Assembly: GCF_002105535.1 (NCBI RefSeq)
Contig: NZ_CP015848.1
Location: 1,116,907 to 1,180,906, forward strand
DNA from: Magnetospirillum sp. ME-1
GTDB taxonomy: Bacteria; Pseudomonadota; Alphaproteobacteria; Rhodospirillales; Magnetospirillaceae
Direction of reading: 5' to 3'
DNA length: 64,000 bases
Position 1 is the stretch's first letter. Every line of letters starts with the position of its first letter. The translations under genes and the position numbers were made by a program. The notes below the pieces were generated by a model. The model was given only the letters and a program-made list of their open reading frames with translations, ran no database searches and was not told the origin of the DNA. Shown piece after piece: positions 54,882 to 64,000 of the stretch.

Positions 54882-56237
54882 ATGACGCGCAAGCTGTTCG
54901 GCACCGACGGGATCAGGGGCACCGCCAACACCGACCCCATGACGGCCGAGATGGCCATGAAGCTGGGCATGGCCGCCGGCCGGCACTTCACCCGCGGCGA
55001 CCATCGCCACGTGGTGGTGATCGGCAAGGACACCCGCCTGTCGGGCTATCTGCTGGAGCCGGCGCTGACGGCGGGCTTCATCTCGGTGGGCATGGACGTG
55101 GTGCTGCTGGGCCCGCTGCCCACCCCGGCGGTGGCCATGCTGACGCGGTCCATGCGCGCCGATCTGGGCGTGATGATCTCGGCGTCGCACAATCCCTATC
55201 AGGACAACGGCATCAAGCTGTTCGGCCCCGACGGCTTCAAGCTCTCCGACGAGGACGAGCTGACGATTGAATCCTCCATGTTCAACGGCCTGGACTCCTA
55301 CCGGGTCAGTTCCGACCATCTGGGCCGCGCCAAGCGCCTGGACGACGCGGCCGGACGCTACATCGAATACGCCAAGTACACCTTTCCGCGCGGCCTGCGC
55401 CTGGACGGGCTGAAGATCGTGGTCGATTGCGCCAACGGCGCCGCCTACAAGGTGGCCCCCACCGTGCTGTGGGAACTGGGCGCCGAGGTGATCCCGGTGG
55501 CGGTCAATCCCGACGGTATGAACATCAACAAGAATTGCGGCTCGCTGCACACCGAAACCATGCGCGAGCAGGTGGTGGCCCACGGCGCCCATCTGGGCAT
55601 CGCGCTGGACGGCGACGCCGACCGGGTGGTGCTGTGCGACGAACTGGGCCACATGATCGACGGCGACCAGCTGATGGCGCTGATCGGCGATCTCTGGCAC
55701 CGTTCGGGGCAACTCAAGGGCGGCGGCATCGTCGCCACCGTGATGTCCAACCTCGGGCTGGAGCGCTTTTTAGGCGAGCGGGGCCTGAAGACCATCCGCA
55801 CGGCGGTGGGCGACCGCTACGTGCTGGAGCACATGCGCCGCGAAGGCTTCAACGTGGGCGGCGAGCAGTCGGGCCACATCATCCTGTCCGACCACTCCAC
55901 CACCGGCGACGGCCTAGTGGCGGGGCTGCAGGTGCTGGCGGCGCTGGTCCAGTCGGGCAAGCCGGCCAGCGAGATGCTGCGGCTGTTCACGCCACTGCCC
56001 CAGGTGCTGAAGAATGTGCGGGTGGCGAAGGGCTCGGTGGCCGAGGTGCTGGCCGCGACGGAGGTGGAGGCGGCCATCAGGGACGCCGAGGTCAAGCTGG
56101 CCGGCCAGGGCCGCCTGCTGATCCGCAAATCGGGGACCGAGCCGCTGATCCGGGTGATGGCCGAAGGCGAGGACAGGGCCCTGGTCGAGGCCTCGGTCGA
56201 TGCCATCGTCGATACCATCCGCCGGGTGGCGGGCTGA
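54882..56237 (+). CDS. glmM: phosphoglucosamine mutase
   Basis: 451 residues. [19 protein letters not shown], catalytic phosphoserine loop [15 protein letters not shown], metal loop [13 protein letters not shown], sugar loop [13 protein letters not shown] and phosphate loop [12 protein letters not shown]. It converts glucosamine-6-phosphate to glucosamine-1-phosphate for UDP-GlcNAc, the precursor of peptidoglycan and lipid A. ATG 54882 is the family start. It lies downstream of ftsH-folP as in many proteobacteria. Confidence 0.96.
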   Translation: MTRKLFGTDGIRGTANTDPMTAEMAMKLGMAAGRHFTRGDHRHVVVIGKDTRLSGYLLEPALTAGFISVGMDVVLLGPLPTPAVAMLTRSMRADLGVMISASHNPYQDNGIKLFGPDGFKLSDEDELTIESSMFNGLDSYRVSSDHLGRAKRLDDAAGRYIEYAKYTFPRGLRLDGLKIVVDCANGAAYKVAPTVLWELGAEVIPVAVNPDGMNINKNCGSLHTETMREQVVAHGAHLGIALDGDADRVVLCDELGHMIDGDQLMALIGDLWHRSGQLKGGGIVATVMSNLGLERFLGERGLKTIRTAVGDRYVLEHMRREGFNVGGEQSGHIILSDHSTTGDGLVAGLQVLAALVQSGKPASEMLRLFTPLPQVLKNVRVAKGSVAEVLAATEVEAAIRDAEVKLAGQGRLLIRKSGTEPLIRVMAEGEDRALVEASVDAIVDTIRRVAG

Positions 56238-56247
56238 GCCCATGAAA

Positions 56248-56268
56248 AAGGGGGCTTGCCGCCCCCTT
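56248..56268. terminator. bidirectional terminator
   Basis: AAGGGGGC (56248-56255) and GCCCCCTT (56261-56268) with a five-base loop. It lies between the convergent glmM and small minus-strand gene. Minus strand has TTTTTC after the stem, plus strand GCCCTTTTCC. Confidence 0.7.
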
Positions 56269-56283
56269 GCCCTTTTCCGACCC

Positions 56284-56475
56284 CTAGGCCGCCGCCGTGG
56301 CGGCTTCGGGGGCGAAGCGCTCGACCACCCGGTTCATGGTCTTGGCGATGTCCGGGCACAGCCGGATCAGGCGCTCGGCCAGATCGCGGGCGCGATCGGT
56401 GTCCACCGGGTGACCGGCGGCCTCGGCCTCGAGAATTGCGGCAAGCTGATCGATCTCTTCCCATCTGTACTGCAT
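56284..56475 (-). CDS. small hypothetical helical protein
   Basis: 63 residues (MQYRWEEIDQLAAILEAEAAG...). Almost wholly helical with an acidic face, and an Ala-rich end. GAGG six bases before ATG 56475 and a good promoter upstream support it. A longer frame starting at 56601 lacks such a signal and is not chosen. No family recognised. Confidence 0.6.
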   Translation of the reverse strand: MQYRWEEIDQLAAILEAEAAGHPVDTDRARDLAERLIRLCPDIAKTMNRVVERFAPEAATAAA

Positions 56476-56517
56476 GAGGTGCCTCGTGGGATGTGTTGCG
56501 ATGCTTTCGTATAAGGG

Positions 56518-56546
56518 AATATACGCAGCCATATTGCGGTGCACAA
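56518..56546 (-). promoter_or_regulatory. predicted promoter of the small helical gene
   Basis: Minus-strand TTGTGC (56541-56546), 17 bases, TATATT (56518-56523), about 40 bases before the ATG at 56475. Confidence 0.55.
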
Positions 56547-56665
56547 GGGGGTGAACACCCGATTTTGCTGCTTGATACAAAATGTCACCCACATGCAGCA
56601 TAGGGATGCCCGCATTAAAAATGTGTCAAAGGCATTAAATCTTTTGATTGCAAGGGAGTTGGGCC

Positions 56666-57466
56666 ATGCCTGGAAGAGTCCTGATCATCGCCGGCTCGGA
56701 TTCGGGCGGCGGCGCCGGCATCCAGGCCGACATCAAGGCGGTGACCTGCCTGGGCGGATACGCCGCCACCGCCATCACGGCGCTCACCGCCCAGAACACC
56801 CATGGGGTGAGCGGCATCCATGAGGTGCCGCCGGCTTTCGTGCGGGCGCAGATGGAGGCGGTCTTAGGCGATATCGGCGCCGATTGCGTCAAGACCGGCA
56901 TGCTGGCCTCGGCCGCCATCGTCGAGGCGGTGGCCGAGGGGCTGGCGGCGCTGGCCCCCGAGGTGCCGCTGGTGCTTGATCCGGTGATGGTGGCCAAGGG
57001 CGGCGCCGCCTTGCTGGAGGGCAGCGCCGCCGGCGCCCTGATCTCGCTGCTGGTGCCCCGCGCCCGCCTGCTCACTCCCAACATTCCCGAGGCCGAGGTG
57101 CTGCTGGGCCGCGCCATCGGAGGTGTGGCCGACATGGAGCGCGCCGCGCTGGACCTGCTGGCGCTCGGGCCCCGGGCCGTGCTGCTCAAGGGCGGGCATC
57201 TGGACGGCGACGATCTGGTGGACGTGCTGGTCGATGGCGAGGGCGTGCGGCGCTATACGGGGCGGCGTATCCGGACCCGCTCGACCCACGGCACCGGCTG
57301 CACCCTGGCGTCGGGCATCGCCGCCGGGCTGGCCGGGGGCATGGATTTAAGCGACGCGGTGGAGCGCGCCAGGGCTTATCTGGTGAAAGCCATCGAGACG
57401 GCGCCGGGCTTCGGGAAGGGCCACGGGCCGCTCAATCACGGGCATACGGTCAGCGGCGCTTTCTGA
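56666..57466 (+). CDS. thiD: hydroxymethylpyrimidine/phosphomethylpyrimidine kinase
   Basis: 266 residues. VLIIAGSDSGGGAGIQADIKAV, GGYAATAITALTAQNTHGV, VLDPVMVAKGG, LTPNIPEAEVLLG and the catalytic STHGTGCTLASGIAAGLAGG. It phosphorylates HMP and HMP-P in thiamine synthesis or salvage. ATG 56666 follows AAGGGAG; a TTG 18 bases upstream is rejected. The 3' end overlaps the convergent cysteine-cluster gene by 17 bases. Confidence 0.94.
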   Translation: MPGRVLIIAGSDSGGGAGIQADIKAVTCLGGYAATAITALTAQNTHGVSGIHEVPPAFVRAQMEAVLGDIGADCVKTGMLASAAIVEAVAEGLAALAPEVPLVLDPVMVAKGGAALLEGSAAGALISLLVPRARLLTPNIPEAEVLLGRAIGGVADMERAALDLLALGPRAVLLKGGHLDGDDLVDVLVDGEGVRRYTGRRIRTRSTHGTGCTLASGIAAGLAGGMDLSDAVERARAYLVKAIETAPGFGKGHGPLNHGHTVSGAF

Positions 57467-58229
57467 GCTTGCCTTTCCCGGCCTTCGTCACCGGCGGGAA
57501 CCAGTCGTGCAGGCGGACCTCGGCGGGAAACACCGTTTCGCCCCGCCACCAGGCGGATGCCGCGTCGGGCCGGTCGATCACCGCCTTCAGGGCCGGGACG
57601 AAATCCACGCCGGGGCAGTCGCGGCCCGCCATGTGCAGCGGGTGGGCCAGGCCGAACACCGCGCCGTCGAACACGTCCTTGGGCTGTTGCTGGAAGTCGG
57701 GGCTGGGGGCGGGGCCGAACAGCGGCGCGTCCAGCTTGGCGAAGGTGGACATGCACCAGCGCACGTCCACCTGATAGACGCCCCGGCACTTCATGGGCCG
57801 CACGTCGTAGATGGCGCAGGCGTTGTCGATCAGGAAGACGCAGGGGCGCCCGGAATTCCACGCCTTCAGCCGCTCGATCAGCGGGCCTCCGTCGGGGCGG
57901 GAGCGCAGGGACTGGGCCACATAAAACACCTCGGTCACCGTGGCGCCGACGCGCTGGTGGCAGCACCAGCCGCAACCCTTGGCGCAGCCGGCGGGCTTGG
58001 TGCCCAATGCGAAAGCCGGGGTGGCCCGCACCGACGCCCACAGACCCTCGGCATAGGCCTGGACCTCGCCCACCGCCGCGACGACGGCGTCCGGTCCTTT
58101 GGACATGGCGGTTCCGACCATCTGGCGCACCGCTTCGAACGCGGCGTCGCGGATGGGCGAGCTTCTGCCTCCCGATGCGGTCGAGGTCATGGCGCGGAGC
58201 GCGGCGGTGGCGTCGAAGGGGCTGGTCAT
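57450..58229 (-). CDS. YkgJ-family cysteine cluster protein
   Basis: 259 residues. The cluster [34 protein letters not shown] and VRWCMS provides at least seven cysteines, the CxxCC...C...C pattern of YkgJ/UPF0153 proteins thought to bind zinc or an Fe-S centre. The N-terminal 80 residues are helical. The substrate is unknown. ATG 58229 starts the conserved part; the longer upstream frame is mostly non-coding. Divergent from serC. Confidence 0.8.
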   Translation of the reverse strand: MTSPFDATAALRAMTSTASGGRSSPIRDAAFEAVRQMVGTAMSKGPDAVVAAVGEVQAYAEGLWASVRATPAFALGTKPAGCAKGCGWCCHQRVGATVTEVFYVAQSLRSRPDGGPLIERLKAWNSGRPCVFLIDNACAIYDVRPMKCRGVYQVDVRWCMSTFAKLDAPLFGPAPSPDFQQQPKDVFDGAVFGLAHPLHMAGRDCPGVDFVPALKAVIDRPDAASAWWRGETVFPAEVRLHDWFPPVTKAGKGKLRKRR

Positions 58230-58316
58230 CTTCGTCAGAGTATCAGGCAGGGTGAAGGCGCGCCATCGTCGGCAAGGAATATGCGCGAGGGATAAATGCT
58301 TCGTTGCGAATCCCCC

Positions 58317-58392
58317 GTCGCCCTCATACACTCCGCCCGGGCCACGGTCCCCCAACGGGCCGCGTCCCTTCTGCGAGGGAGGGTTATTTCTT
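58317..58392 (+). promoter_or_regulatory. candidate serC leader element
   Basis: Two hairpins precede serC: CGGTCC/GGGCCG (58345-58350 with 58357-58362) and TCCCT/AGGGA (58365-58369 with 58376-58380). The second covers part of the ribosome binding site AGGGAGGG. A serC RNA motif is known upstream of serC in alphaproteobacteria; whether this is that motif needs a covariance search. Confidence 0.45.
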
Positions 58393-59571
<1,179 letters not shown>

Positions 59572-59589
59572 ATCAAAACACCGTGAACC

Positions 59590-59618
59590 GGGCGCCGCTT
59601 TTCAAAAAGGCGGCGCCC
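59590..59618. other. serC-serA intergenic hairpin
   Basis: GGGCGCCGC (59590-59598) and GCGGCGCCC (59610-59618) form a perfect 9-base stem, and TTTT/AAAA inside it can pair too. No T-run follows, so it is more likely an mRNA-stability or partial attenuation hairpin in the serCA transcript. Confidence 0.5.
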
Positions 59619-59641
59619 GAACTCCATGTGAGGAAGTCCAG

Positions 59642-61222
59642 ATGCCCAAGGTTCTCATCAGCGACAAGTTGAGCCCCGCCGCCGTTCAGATCTTCAAGGA
59701 TCGCGGCATCGAAACCGACGTGAAGACCGGCCTCGCTCCCGACGAGCTGAAGGCCATCATCGGCCAGTACGACGGCCTCGCCATCCGGTCCAACACCAAG
59801 GTCACCGCCGAGATCCTGGCCGCCGCCACCAACCTCAAGGTTGTCGGCCGCGCCGGTATCGGCGTCGACAACGTGGACGTGCCCGCCGCCACCGGGCGCG
59901 GCATCGTGGTGATGAACACCCCCTTCGGCAACTCCATCACCACCGCCGAGCACGCCATCGCCATGATGTTCGCCCTGGCCCGCGAAATCCCCGAGGCCAA
60001 TGCCAGCACCCACGCCGGCAAGTGGGAGAAGAACCGCTTCATGGGCGTGGAACTCACCGGCAAGGTGCTGGGCATCGTCGGCTGCGGCAATATCGGCGCC
60101 ATCGTCGCCGACCGCGCCCAGGGGCTGCGCATGCGCGTCATCGCCTATGATCCCTTCCTCTCCGTCGAACGCGCCAAGGAGCTGAACGTCGAGAAGGTGG
60201 AGCTGGACGAGCTGTTCCCCCGCGCCGACTTCATCACGCTCCACACGCCCTTGACCGACGCCACCCGCAACATCATCGACGCCAAGGCCATGGCCAAGAT
60301 GAAGAAGGGCGTGCGCATCATCAATTGCGCCCGTGGCGGCCTGGTGGTCGAGGAAGACCTGCTGGCGGCCCTCGAATCCGGCCAGGTGGCCGGCGCCGCG
60401 CTGGACGTGTTCAAGACCGAGCCGGCCAAGGAAAACGCCCTGTTCGGCAACCCGAAGGTGGTCTGCACCCCCCATCTGGGCGCCTCGACCTCGGAAGCCC
60501 AGGAGAACGTCGCCCTGCAGGTGGCCGAGCAGATGGCCGATTACCTGCTGACCGGCGCCGTCACCAACGCCCTCAACATCCCGTCGGTGTCGGCCGAGGA
60601 TGCGCCCAAGCTGAAGCCGTACATGACGCTGGCCAACCAGATCGGCAGCTTCGCCGGCCAGCTGACCGAGACCGGCATCAAGGACGTCAAGATCGAGTAT
60701 CTCGGCCATGTGGCCTCGCTCAACACCAAGCCGCTGACCGCCATGGTCCTCGAAGGCCTGCTGAAGCCCATGAACGAGGCGGTCAACATGGTCAACGCCC
60801 CCGTGGTGGCCAAGGAGCGCAACATCAAGGTCACCGAGACCAAGTCCGAGACCGAGGGTGACTACCACACCCTGGTGCGCCTGACCGTCACCACCGACAA
60901 GCGCGAGCGCTCGGTGGCCGGTACCCTGTTCGGCGGCGACAAGGCCCGCGTGGTGGAGATCAAGGGCATCTCCATCGAGGCCGAGCTGGGCGCCAACATG
61001 CTCTACGTCACCAACCAGGACAAGCCGGGCTTCATCGGCGCGCTGGGCACCCTCCTGGGCGCCAACGGCGTCAACATCGCCACCTTCCACCTCGGCCGCG
61101 CCGAGGCCGGTGGCGACGCCATCCTGCTGACCCAGGTGGACCAGCCGGTGTCGCCTGAGCTGCTGGAAAAGGTCCGGGCTCTGCCCCAGGTGGTGCAGGC
61201 CAAGTTCCTGACCTTCGCCTGA
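59642..61222 (+). CDS. serA: D-3-phosphoglycerate dehydrogenase
   Basis: 526 residues, the long form. Catalytic domain MPKVLISDKLSPAAVQIFKD, NAD motif GIVGCGNIGAIVADRAQG, the arginine in NCARGGLVVEE, the histidine in CTPHLGASTSEAQ, an intervening domain (ASB), and a C-terminal ACT domain (MLYVTNQDKPGFIGALGTLLGANGVNIATF) for serine feedback. First step of serine synthesis. GAGGAAG precedes the ATG. Confidence 0.96.
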   Translation: MPKVLISDKLSPAAVQIFKDRGIETDVKTGLAPDELKAIIGQYDGLAIRSNTKVTAEILAAATNLKVVGRAGIGVDNVDVPAATGRGIVVMNTPFGNSITTAEHAIAMMFALAREIPEANASTHAGKWEKNRFMGVELTGKVLGIVGCGNIGAIVADRAQGLRMRVIAYDPFLSVERAKELNVEKVELDELFPRADFITLHTPLTDATRNIIDAKAMAKMKKGVRIINCARGGLVVEEDLLAALESGQVAGAALDVFKTEPAKENALFGNPKVVCTPHLGASTSEAQENVALQVAEQMADYLLTGAVTNALNIPSVSAEDAPKLKPYMTLANQIGSFAGQLTETGIKDVKIEYLGHVASLNTKPLTAMVLEGLLKPMNEAVNMVNAPVVAKERNIKVTETKSETEGDYHTLVRLTVTTDKRERSVAGTLFGGDKARVVEIKGISIEAELGANMLYVTNQDKPGFIGALGTLLGANGVNIATFHLGRAEAGGDAILLTQVDQPVSPELLEKVRALPQVVQAKFLTFA

Positions 61223-61241
61223 TCGGGATTGGTATGCGAAG

Positions 61242-61275
61242 GGAGCGGCGGCCCGGCGGCCGCCGCTCCTTTTTC
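61242..61275 (+). terminator. intrinsic terminator of serCA
   Basis: GGAGCGGCGGCC (61242-61253), loop CGGC, GGCCGCCGCTCC (61258-61269), then TTTTTC. A textbook terminator 20 bases after serA. Confidence 0.9.
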
Positions 61276-61415
61276 TTGTCCCCCGAGGAATCCTTGGAAG
61301 GGGCCGCAATTGTGTTTGCCCCTGGGGGCCAAACGCGATACATCGGCAGATGCCAGATAACCGGGCGGGTGTCCCTCGGACGCTCTCCCTTTTTTCCAGG
61401 TTGCGACACCAAGAG

Positions 61416-62558
61416 ATGACCGAAACCGCCAATCGGGCCCTGCTGCCCGCCGGCCTGCGCGACATGCTGCCCCCCGACGCGGAGTTCGAAGCTTCCGTCG
61501 TCCACAGCCTGATGAGTATTTTCGCCCGTCATGGTTACGACCGGGTCAAGCCGCCGCTGATCGAGTTCGAGGAAAGCCTGCTGGACGGTGCCGGCGGCGG
61601 CACCTCGTCCCAGACCTTCCGGGTCATGGACCCCATGAGCCAGAAGATGATGGGGCTGCGCGCCGATATGACGCCGCAGGTGGCCCGCATCGCCGCCACC
61701 CGTCTGGGCTCCCAGCCCCGGCCGCTGCGCCTGTCCTATGCCGGCCAGGTGCTGCGCGTGAAGGGCAGCCAGCTGCGCCCCGAGCGCCAGTTCGGCCAGG
61801 TGGGGATCGAGCTGATCGGTTCGGACGCGGCATCCGCCGATGCCGAGGTGCTGGTGATGACCGCCGAGGCGCTGATCGATCTGGGCGTGGCGGGCGTCTC
61901 CGCCGATCTGGCCCTGCCCACCCTGGTGCCGGCGGTGTTCGCCGCCTACGGCATCACCGGCGAGGCCGCCGAGCGCCTGCGCGCCGCCCTGGACCACAAG
62001 GACAGCGCCATGGTGGCCACCTTAAGCGGAGGTGCCGCGCCGCTGCTGCAATCCCTGATCGCCGCCGCCGGCCCCGCCGCCCGCGCGCTGGCCGAGCTGG
62101 GCGCCCTGGACCTGCCGCCGGCCGCGGCGCTCGAGCGCGACCGTCTGGCCCAGGTGGTGCACCTGGTCGGCAATGACCTGCCGGGCCTGACGCTGACCGT
62201 GGATCCGGTGGAAAATCGCGGCTTCGAATACCATACCGGCCTGTCCTTCACCCTGTTCGCCCGCAATATCGGCGCCGAGCTGGGACGTGGCGGACGGTAC
62301 AAGGGCGGGGGCGAGCCGGCTACCGGCGCCACCGTGTTCATGGATTCGGTTCTCGCCGCTTTGCCGGGGCCCAAGCTGCCCAGGCGGCTGTTCGTTCCGG
62401 CGGGGACGCCCCGGGCCTGGGCCCAGGCGTTCCGCGCCCAGGGCTGGGTGACGGTGTCGGGGCTGGACCCCGCCGCCGATCCGAAAGTGGAAGCAAGGCG
62501 TCAGGGCTGCGGGCATCGCCTCGGCCCCGACGGTATCGTTGACGTGGAATTAGGTTAG
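61416..62558 (+). CDS. hisZ: ATP phosphoribosyltransferase regulatory subunit
   Basis: 380 residues of the class II tRNA-synthetase fold: [74 protein letters not shown] and [19 protein letters not shown]. It has no anticodon-binding domain. HisZ activates the short HisG in histidine synthesis, so a short hisG is expected elsewhere in the genome. ATG 61416 is chosen over the 61350 frame. purA follows after ten bases. Confidence 0.9.
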   Translation: MTETANRALLPAGLRDMLPPDAEFEASVVHSLMSIFARHGYDRVKPPLIEFEESLLDGAGGGTSSQTFRVMDPMSQKMMGLRADMTPQVARIAATRLGSQPRPLRLSYAGQVLRVKGSQLRPERQFGQVGIELIGSDAASADAEVLVMTAEALIDLGVAGVSADLALPTLVPAVFAAYGITGEAAERLRAALDHKDSAMVATLSGGAAPLLQSLIAAAGPAARALAELGALDLPPAAALERDRLAQVVHLVGNDLPGLTLTVDPVENRGFEYHTGLSFTLFARNIGAELGRGGRYKGGGEPATGATVFMDSVLAALPGPKLPRRLFVPAGTPRAWAQAFRAQGWVTVSGLDPAADPKVEARRQGCGHRLGPDGIVDVELG

Positions 62559-62568
62559 GGGACGAGTA

Positions 62569-63858
<1,290 letters not shown>

Positions 63859-63928
63859 GCCGGCGCTGCGAAATTCCTGAGCGATCTGATTGTAGGACGG
63901 CCTTTCCGCCTTTAGACTGAGAAGCAGT

Positions 63929-63950
63929 CCGGCCCCGTCACCGGGGCCGG
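63929..63950. other. hairpin before the last gene
   Basis: CCGGCCCCG and CGGGGCCGG, a perfect 9-base stem with a TCAC loop, 16 bases before the start of the last gene. It is without T-run, so it may end purA transcripts poorly or shape the 5' leader of the next gene. Confidence 0.5.
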
Positions 63951-63966
63951 CCCATGGAAGGGGCAG

Positions 63967-64000
63967 ATGTCGGAAATCGACGAGGCCGAGATCGAGACAG
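63967..64000 (+). CDS. start of a further gene (partial)
   Basis: Only the first eleven codons are visible: MSEIDEAEIET. GGAAGGGG lies about eight bases before the ATG, which supports a real start. Function cannot be told. Confidence 0.5.
   Translation, partial: MSEIDEAEIET

Noticed and set aside
56477-56665. A thiamine pyrophosphate riboswitch upstream of thiD.
   Set aside because: The THI-box core sequences (CUGAGA, and the ACCUGAUCUGG-like part) are absent.

Overview
The window is GC-rich chromosomal DNA of an alphaproteobacterium of the order Rhodospirillales, most likely Magnetospirillum or Paramagnetospirillum. The evidence is the order tolQRAB-pal-cpoB-tilS-ftsH-folP-glmM, yebC-ruvCAB-ybgC upstream of tol, zapA-6S RNA-fau, a HisZ subunit next to purA, an etfBA pair beside glutaryl-CoA dehydrogenase, and a chemoreceptor fused to hemerythrin. 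No magnetosome gene is present, so the genus is inferred from style and not proven.

Layout. 1-2.2 kb: a partial alpha/beta hydrolase, an IalB-type secreted protein and a TPR-glycosyltransferase. 2.2-4.35 kb: a low-GC scar with a ribbon-helix-helix gene, an integrase remnant, two oppositely oriented tRNA pieces and a truncated DUF3365 sensor. 4.4-6.5 kb: a methyl-accepting chemotaxis protein with a C-terminal hemerythrin domain. 6.8-10 kb: small membrane and hypothetical genes, a hydrolase and a lone FliN-like protein. 10.05-11.4 kb: an IS1111-type IS110 element with subterminal inverted repeats and a candidate bridge RNA. 11.5-17 kb: transaldolase, PfkB kinase, MFS exporter and a DUF6134/response regulator/histidine kinase operon. 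17-25 kb: RNase E diverging from an AMIN amidase, then PBP1A. 25-36.8 kb: LprI-like secreted protein, CheY-like receiver, iorBA, a LysR regulator diverging from gcdH-etfBA, an Rrf2 regulator, an ionotropic-receptor-like channel and a DUF3124 pair. 36.9-43.6 kb: zapA, 6S RNA, fau, ymdB, mlaC, thioredoxin, yebC-ruvCAB-ybgC. 43.6-56.2 kb: tol-pal, tilS, ftsH, folP, a lipase and glmM. 56.3-64 kb: thiD, a YkgJ-type protein, serC-serA, hisZ, purA and the first codons of a further gene.

How the genes fit together. Most of the window is core envelope, division and biosynthesis machinery: peptidoglycan synthesis and splitting (PBP1A, AMIN amidase, GlmM), outer-membrane constriction (Tol-Pal), division-ring assembly (ZapA), Holliday-junction processing (RuvABC), and serine, histidine, purine, thiamine and folate synthesis. 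A catabolic block couples aryl-pyruvate oxidation (IorAB) and glutaryl-CoA oxidation (GcdH) to ferredoxin and ETF.

The most notable non-textbook signals are: the split tRNA-Arg(CCG) beside an integrase scar; the IS1111 element with an internal 5' hairpin that can mask its transposase start; GANTC (CcrM-type) sites in or beside predicted promoters of the amidase, pal, ftsH and zapA; a leader hairpin that can mask the serC ribosome binding site; a glutamate-receptor-like channel lacking the potassium filter motif; and two related copies of an intergenic palindromic repeat. I found no CRISPR array, prophage or clearly new multi-gene defence system.
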